DNA of 64,000 nucleotides from Gammaproteobacteria bacterium. Its GTDB lineage: Bacteria; Pseudomonadota; Gammaproteobacteria; Burkholderiales; Rhodocyclaceae. The stretch spans positions 1-64,000 of the forward strand of contig JARFTZ010000047.1 in assembly GCA_029289235.1 (NCBI GenBank). Direction: 5' to 3'. The notes below the pieces were generated by a model. It did not search any database and was not told where the DNA came from. It saw only the letters and a program-made list of their open reading frames with translations. This document shows positions 58,566 through 64,000 of this stretch, piece by piece. Numbering within the stretch: position 1 is the stretch's first letter; each line of letters begins with the position of its first letter. The position numbers and the translations under genes are program-made.

Positions 58566-59951
58566 TCACTCGTAACGCCGCATCGGGTCGAACAGCGTGT
58601 CGGACAGCGGCAGGCCGTAGGCGCGGATGCGGTCGGAAAAGCGCGGCCGGATGCCGGTCGCGGCGAAATACCCCTGCACGACGCCGCCCTCGCCGACACC
58701 GGTCTGGCGGAAGCTGAAGATCTCCTGCATGGTGATCATGTCGCCTTCCATGCCGGTGATTTCCTGCAGGCTGACGATCTTGCGCTTGCCGTCGGTCAAG
58801 CGCGCGATCTGCACGACGACGTTGATCGCCGACGCGATCTGCGAGCGCATCACCTTCGGCAGCGAGTTGACGCCGGCCATGCCCAGCATGTTCTCCAGCC
58901 GTGTCAGCGCGTCGCGCGGGGTGTTCGCGTGGATCGTGCCCATCGAACCCTCGTGGCCGGTGTTCATCGCCTGCAGCATGTCCAGTGCCTCGGCGCCGCG
59001 CACTTCGCCGAGGATGATGCGGTCCGGGCGCATGCGCAGCGCGTTGCGCACCAGCGCGCGCTGGTTGACCTCGCCGCGGCCCTCGATGTTCGGCGGGCGG
59101 GTTTCCAGGCGGACCACGTGCGGCTGCTGCAATTGCAGTTCGGCGGCATCTTCGATGGTGATGATCCGCTCATGCGCCGGAATGAAGCTGGAGAGGATGT
59201 TCAGCAAGGTCGTCTTGCCGGTGCCGGTGCCGCCCGAGATCAGGATGTTGAGCTTCGCCTGGGTCAGTGACGCGAGCAGTTCGGCCATCTCCGGCACCAG
59301 CGTCTTGAATTCGAGCAGGTTTTCCATCGTCAGGGGGATGACCGCGAAGCGGCGGATCGACAACGTCGGCCCGTCCAGCGCCAGCGGCGGAATGATGGCG
59401 TTCACCCGCGAGCCGTCGGGCAGGCGCGCATCGACCATCGGGCTGGATTCGTCGATGCGCCGCCCGACGCGCGAGACGATCTTGTCGATGATCTTCATCA
59501 GGTGCTCATCGTCGGTGAAGCTGACGTCGGTCAATTCGATGACGCCGCGCCGCTCGACATACACCTGCTGCGAGTTGTTGACCAGGATATCCGATACCGT
59601 CGGGTCGGCCAGCAGCGGTTCCAGCGGGCCGAGGCCGAGCATTTCGTACTGGATGTCGCGAACGAGGTTGCGCCGTTCCTGTTCGTTGACCACCACGTTC
59701 TGTTCCTGCAGCAGCGTTTCGACCAGGCCGCGCAGTTCGTCGCGCAGGTTCTCGGGCGTCAGGCTCTCCATCGCCTCGAGGTCGATGCGCTCCAGCAGCG
59801 CCATGTGCATGTGGCTTTTCAGTTCCTGATAGGCCCGGGTGTTGCGCATCGAGGCCGCACGCTGCGGGATGTCCATGCGCCCCTCTGGCGGGGTGGCGCT
59901 GCCCAGTGTCTCGAGTCTCTCGCGTAGTGACACGTTCGTTTCTCCTTTCAA
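58566..59951 (-). CDS. tadA: Tad pilus ATPase TadA/CpaF
   Basis: NILISGGTGTGKTTLLNILSSFIP; RALVRNALRMRPDRIILGEVRGAEALDMLQAMNTGHEGSMGTIHANTPRD. Confidence 0.97.
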   Translation of the reverse strand: MKGETNVSLRERLETLGSATPPEGRMDIPQRAASMRNTRAYQELKSHMHMALLERIDLEAMESLTPENLRDELRGLVETLLQEQNVVVNEQERRNLVRDIQYEMLGLGPLEPLLADPTVSDILVNNSQQVYVERRGVIELTDVSFTDDEHLMKIIDKIVSRVGRRIDESSPMVDARLPDGSRVNAIIPPLALDGPTLSIRRFAVIPLTMENLLEFKTLVPEMAELLASLTQAKLNILISGGTGTGKTTLLNILSSFIPAHERIITIEDAAELQLQQPHVVRLETRPPNIEGRGEVNQRALVRNALRMRPDRIILGEVRGAEALDMLQAMNTGHEGSMGTIHANTPRDALTRLENMLGMAGVNSLPKVMRSQIASAINVVVQIARLTDGKRKIVSLQEITGMEGDMITMQEIFSFRQTGVGEGGVVQGYFAATGIRPRFSDRIRAYGLPLSDTLFDPMRRYE

Positions 59952-59987
59952 TTTCCTTTTGGCAGCATCCGACGCGCCAGTGGCTCG

Positions 59988-61154
59988 CTAACCCTTGCGC
60001 GAGAACATGCGCGACAACCAGCCGTCGCTTACCGCCTGCGCTTCTGCGGGAACGAATTCGCGTCCCATCTCGATGAGGTACTTGCTGATCGGGTCGCCCC
60101 GGTTGGCCCGGGCGATCGGCACCCCGAGATTCACCGACGCCGCTGCCGCGTGATAGCTGTTCGGCACGACGTAGGCAACCTTGGTGTCGATCGCTTTCTC
60201 CAGGTCCTGCACCGTGAACTCGCCGCCTTTCTCGTGACGATTGACGATCACCCGGATCTTCGAGCGCGGGTAGTCCAGCGAGCGGAATACCGTCAGCAGC
60301 CGCTTGCCGTCACGTACGAAAGGCAAGGTGAGTTGCATGACCGGGAAGATCGTGTCGGCCATGTCGAGTACCTGCACGCTGATGCCGTTGAGCGAACGCG
60401 GCAGATCGACGATGACGAAGTCGTAGTTCTGGCGGGCCAGGCGTACGATCGCATCGAGATGCTCGCGTCGCACCTCGACGGCCTGCTCCGGATTGTCCGG
60501 CGCGGCGAGAATGTGAAAATTCGCCGCGACCTGGAGCATCGACGCGGCCAGCAGGGAGGCGTCGAGGCGGTGGATCTGCTGCGACAGTTCGGCCAGATTG
60601 CTCGGCGGGTGCGATTCGGAGACGAACATCGCGGCATCGCCGAACTGAAGGTTGAGATCGATCAACGCCACGCGCCGGCCGAACTCGTGGGCCAGCACAT
60701 AGGCGAAATTGGCCGCGAGAAAGGTCGCGCCGCTGCCGCCCTTGCAGGAGAGGAATGCGAACACTTTTCCGTCGTTGCCGGACGGATGCTTGCCGCGCTT
60801 GTGCATGATCCGGGCCAGTGCGGCTTGCAGGATGTCCTGGCTGGCGGACGAGGGAATGACCTCGCGCACGCCGGCGCGCATCGCGTTCATCAGGAACTCG
60901 GCCGACGTGTCGGCGGAAACGAGCAGGATGTCGATGCCCGGCGAGACCAGGCTCAGCGATTCGATCGGGTTCAGGTTGGCCCGCGTCGCGTCGTCGACGA
61001 TCAGGACATCCGGCGCCGACCCGTTGATGAGCGCCGGAAGGGTGTTGTCTGCCTGCAGGCTGCCGGAGATGTCGGCGCCTGAACTCTTTTCGGCCACCGC
61101 GCGCCGGATGAACTCGAAGCGGGTGGCGTCGTTGTAGAGGACTTTTATTTTCAT
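59988..61154 (-). CDS. tadZ: Tad pilus localisation protein TadZ/CpaE
   Basis: Receiver-like N-terminus; deviant Walker A CKGGSGATFLAANFAYVL; MKIKVLYND start at 61154. Confidence 0.93.
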   Translation of the reverse strand: MKIKVLYNDATRFEFIRRAVAEKSSGADISGSLQADNTLPALINGSAPDVLIVDDATRANLNPIESLSLVSPGIDILLVSADTSAEFLMNAMRAGVREVIPSSASQDILQAALARIMHKRGKHPSGNDGKVFAFLSCKGGSGATFLAANFAYVLAHEFGRRVALIDLNLQFGDAAMFVSESHPPSNLAELSQQIHRLDASLLAASMLQVAANFHILAAPDNPEQAVEVRREHLDAIVRLARQNYDFVIVDLPRSLNGISVQVLDMADTIFPVMQLTLPFVRDGKRLLTVFRSLDYPRSKIRVIVNRHEKGGEFTVQDLEKAIDTKVAYVVPNSYHAAAASVNLGVPIARANRGDPISKYLIEMGREFVPAEAQAVSDGWLSRMFSRKG

Positions 61155-61179
61155 GGCTCGAATCTCGCGGGGGTTTCGA

Positions 61180-61647
61180 TCATTGACATATTTCGTTGCC
61201 ATCACTGTTCATGTATTCGCGTGGCAGCGTTGTCTGAAAAGGTGGCAACGGAATCGCCAGTGACACAAAGGGGATGATCGTTTGATGGGAATAGTCCTTC
61301 AGCCTGACGCGAACCTCTTTGCAGGTGTCAGCGGTGCAAGAGTTCGGAGTCGCTGGGGGATTGAGGTATTCGATATCGATCTGCGAGTTTGCTGTCAACG
61401 CTGGGAGCATCTCGCGCATCCGACCTTTTATCTTTTCAGCATCTTCCTTCGAGCAGACCACCGCGAGACGTGCTCCCAAGCGCGTGGCCTCTGCTGCGGC
61501 ATTCCACGTCCACAGTAGCCTGCCCATCTCCATGATTCCGATAAGCAACATGAAGAAAACGGAGGCGACGATTGCAAACTCAACTGCCGCCGCACCTTCT
61601 TGCTTTCCCGCTTGCGTATATCGGGGAGGAAGATAACAGTCTTTCAC
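61180..61647 (-). CDS. TadE-like pseudopilin
   Basis: GAAAVEFAIVASVFFMLLIGIMEMGRLLWTWNAAAEATRLGARLA. Confidence 0.9.
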   Translation of the reverse strand: MKDCYLPPRYTQAGKQEGAAAVEFAIVASVFFMLLIGIMEMGRLLWTWNAAAEATRLGARLAVVCSKEDAEKIKGRMREMLPALTANSQIDIEYLNPPATPNSCTADTCKEVRVRLKDYSHQTIIPFVSLAIPLPPFQTTLPREYMNSDGNEICQ

Positions 61648-62099
61648 AGTTGGCCTCGCATTGATGTGCTGATGTTGCCGAACGTAATGTCGGGCATCAC
61701 AAATTCAACTATCGAGTTGTACGGATAACCGTGGATTCGCACGACGACGAGGTTTATCGTGCCACTGCCAGTAGTCAGGGATGTAGTGACACCATTGCAG
61801 GAAAGCACTTGATCGCATGTTTCCACCATCCCGAGATTCAGTCCCGGTGCTAAAGGCGTGTCCGTATTGTCACAGGATGGCTTACCATATACGGCCATGC
61901 ATTTTGCCGTGGTGTGTTCATTGGCATCGCCCGGAGTCTGTGTGGTGAGGTAGCGGGCTGCATCGCGGACGGACTTGGTAAGCGTGTTATAGGTATAGAT
62001 GGCTCGGCCAAATTCGGTGATGCCAAAGGCAAGGACCACCAGCGGGATCAATAAGATGCCAAACTCAACCGCTGCGACGCCTTTCTCGAGTTTTTGCAT
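61644..62099 (-). CDS. TadE-like pseudopilin
   Basis: KGVAAVEFGILLIPLVVLAFGITEFGRAIYTYNTLTKSVRDAARYL; start at 62099. Confidence 0.9.
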   Translation of the reverse strand: MQKLEKGVAAVEFGILLIPLVVLAFGITEFGRAIYTYNTLTKSVRDAARYLTTQTPGDANEHTTAKCMAVYGKPSCDNTDTPLAPGLNLGMVETCDQVLSCNGVTTSLTTGSGTINLVVVRIHGYPYNSIVEFVMPDITFGNISTSMRGQL

Positions 62100-62128
62100 G
62101 TTTGGCTCCTTTGCCCATTTTTCCAGCA

Positions 62129-63451
62129 TCATTGGACGAGTGCAGGCACTAATGGGCCGACCGATGAACTGCCCCCGACTGAGCCAGATGTCGCGCACGG
62201 ACTGCCCGGCATATTGGAAGCACCAAGATATTCGGCATTTACCGTCACATCTTGGCCGGTTTTTAGGTATGGGCTTAGCATCAAGATACAGGCGTATCCG
62301 CGAATCGGAGATTGCTGGCCGCTATCGAAATCATTACATGGGACAAAAGGCACTGTTACCAGGCGCCGATCCGCTCCGTAACTGCTCAGATCACCCCCAC
62401 TCGCGGATTTCGATCCATTGGGTATTTCAGTCGCTTGCACCGGTGTGTGCGCGGCACGAGAGTCAAGAAAGTTGCTGGCTCCACCCGAGGAACTTCCACT
62501 ATAGGCATCGTGTCCAGCGGGCCAAGAAGTTGCGTTATAAGCGAAACCAGTGAAATCCGGTGGTGCCGAGGTCAGTTCGTCGGGAGATACAGTCCCGCCT
62601 CCCGGATATATGCCAAACCGCGTATTAAAGGCTTTGCCAAGCGACGTGATGTTGCCTGTTTGTCCGACGCACCCAGGTATGGGATTGCCTGGGCTGGCTC
62701 CAGTACAATTGCCAAGATTGTTCGCTGGAAGATTACATTGCCCTGCGCCCTCAAGCAGGCATGCTAATTCCTGGGCTCCCCCACCTGAACAACCGGGTGT
62801 GGTTGAACTCGGATCGAAGTCGATCCAGCGGAAATTCCCTGTCAAGCTCGAGCTGGTGCCACCAGTTTCCTTGAAATTCATTGAATACCATTGCCCTTGG
62901 ATGTAGCCAAAGCTGGGGGAAGGGCCTCCGGGATTGTCGCTACACAGGGCTAGTGGTATGGCGCAGTTTGTCTGTGCGGGGGCTAATGTGGCAGTGGCGA
63001 TGGCATTTACAGTCTGGTCGCCTATACCCAATACCTGCATAAACCACATCGTTATACCGGTACGGTCTATGGTGCATCGCACATACTTTCTGTTTTCGCC
63101 CGCTCCCGCGGACGCTGACGACCAGCTTCCACCTGAAAGGGATGTTCCGAACTGGACGGAAACACTCCCGGCCGGGATGTTAGTCCCTTGGAACCCCACC
63201 TTGTTTTGCGTAGCAACCGCGATGCCCGCATTCTCGGCCCGTTCGAAATTCTCTGCGGGAATCGGATCGCCAGTTAACTCGTAAGCGGCGGAAAGGGCAC
63301 AGGCATCCGCTGCGTTCTGTAACTCGGTCTTGGTTACATAAAGTTGCCCGGCATCTAAAGCCAGTCCGGCAAAGCCGACAAGCACGGCAATTGAAAGACC
63401 GACAATAATGGCAATTGCGCCTTTTTGCTTTCGGATATGTTTTGTTTTCAT
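62129..63451 (-). CDS. TadG-like protein
   Basis: KQKGAIAIIVGLSIAVLVGFAGLALDAGQLYVTKTELQNAADACALSAAYEL followed by a Gly/Ser/Cys-rich region. Confidence 0.85.
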   Translation of the reverse strand: MKTKHIRKQKGAIAIIVGLSIAVLVGFAGLALDAGQLYVTKTELQNAADACALSAAYELTGDPIPAENFERAENAGIAVATQNKVGFQGTNIPAGSVSVQFGTSLSGGSWSSASAGAGENRKYVRCTIDRTGITMWFMQVLGIGDQTVNAIATATLAPAQTNCAIPLALCSDNPGGPSPSFGYIQGQWYSMNFKETGGTSSSLTGNFRWIDFDPSSTTPGCSGGGAQELACLLEGAGQCNLPANNLGNCTGASPGNPIPGCVGQTGNITSLGKAFNTRFGIYPGGGTVSPDELTSAPPDFTGFAYNATSWPAGHDAYSGSSSGGASNFLDSRAAHTPVQATEIPNGSKSASGGDLSSYGADRRLVTVPFVPCNDFDSGQQSPIRGYACILMLSPYLKTGQDVTVNAEYLGASNMPGSPCATSGSVGGSSSVGPLVPALVQ

Positions 63452-63497
63452 ACACATGACTCCTCAGCGAGAGGCAGACTTGCCTTCAGCCGCTTGT

Positions 63498-63794
63498 TTA
63501 CTCGATGCCCTGCGGCTGCGATACCGAGATCGCCTGAGACTTTCCCTCCGCCTGCTTCGCTTCGCCGAAGCTCTTGCGGTACTGGTCCATCGCCGCCCGG
63601 GCGGCCTTGCCGTCGATTCCGGCGACCGGGTTGGTGTTGCGCGAAGCGTCCGGGTTTATGATCTGCTGGGCCTTGATGATGTTCACGGCCTCGCCGAGGC
63701 GTGCGTCGGTGTCCGGCGTGGTGCTGACCGGAGTGCAGCCTGCGGTGAGGATGCTGCCGATCGCCATGAGTGTTACGGCTTTCAATGCGCTCAT
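63498..63794 (-). CDS. Small predicted lipoprotein in the Tad locus
   Basis: MSALKAVTLMAIGSILTAGCTPVS lipobox; about 98 aa. Confidence 0.7.
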   Translation of the reverse strand: MSALKAVTLMAIGSILTAGCTPVSTTPDTDARLGEAVNIIKAQQIINPDASRNTNPVAGIDGKAARAAMDQYRKSFGEAKQAEGKSQAISVSQPQGIE

Positions 63795-63808
63795 TTTTCG
63801 CTCCTCGC

Positions 63809-64000
63809 TCACTTGACTTCAAAGCCGCCGCTTTGCGGGACGGCCGGGGCCGGCTCGGCCGGAATGGCCGGTGGTGGTGGGGGCGGCACATCATCCTTGC
63901 GGCCTTCAAGCCGTCCTCCGAGGATCATGTCCGAGCGTGTCGGCGGCACGTAGCCGTCGGTCGGCAGGGCGTAGTCGGGCGGCAACGGCTTGACGAGCCG
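63809..64000 (-). CDS. C-terminus of Tad secretin RcpA/CpaC (truncated by window end)
   Basis: Minus-strand frame reads ...RLVKPLPPDYALPTDGYVPPTRSDMILGGRLEGRKDDVPPPPPPAIPAEPAPAVPQSGGFEVK*, the typical RcpA/CpaC tail. Confidence 0.8.
   Translation of the reverse strand, partial: RLVKPLPPDYALPTDGYVPPTRSDMILGGRLEGRKDDVPPPPPPAIPAEPAPAVPQSGGFEVK

Noticed and set aside
56418-59270. 950-aa plus-strand ORF
   Set aside because: Antisense to tadC/tadB/tadA; shadow ORF.

Overview
The window is a high-GC proteobacterial chromosome segment. Betaproteobacterial (Rhodocyclales-like) origin is my inference from gene content only. From left to right it contains: (1) the right end of an IS66-family element, then a MASE1-GGDEF diguanylate cyclase; (2) a TRAP transporter / AGE-family isomerase / LacI mini-locus; (3) part of a myo-inositol pathway (IolC-DUF2090 fusion, RpiR regulator, IolG-like, MmsA/IolA); (4) a large L-arabinose/galactose locus (araBDA, ytfQRT-yjfF, galTK on the minus strand; chvE-gguAB, araC-type regulator, galM on the plus strand); (5) nadE and a PII gene; (6) a chemosensory locus with a FixJ-type regulator, hybrid kinase, HD-GYP, CheW, MCP, CheA, STAS, CheZ-like protein, CheY, HDOD, CheB, CheD, CheR, a second CheD, a response regulator and an Hpt protein; (7) HU, uvrA, an MFS transporter and ssb; (8) a Tad/Flp pilus locus cut off by the window end. 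The observations most worth following up are: a 28-bp perfect palindrome and its degenerate copy, both in the same composite arrangement (TGCATCCGT-N17-GCGGGAACTACG), upstream of the two halves of the chemosensory locus; an MshEN/GspE-N-like tandem repeat inside CheA; a CheB with no receiver domain beside two CheD genes; two inverted 72-bp REP-like elements bracketing ytfR; and a pair of LacI-type operators upstream of the TRAP/AGE locus. All domain and family calls were made by eye from the translations; no database search was run.
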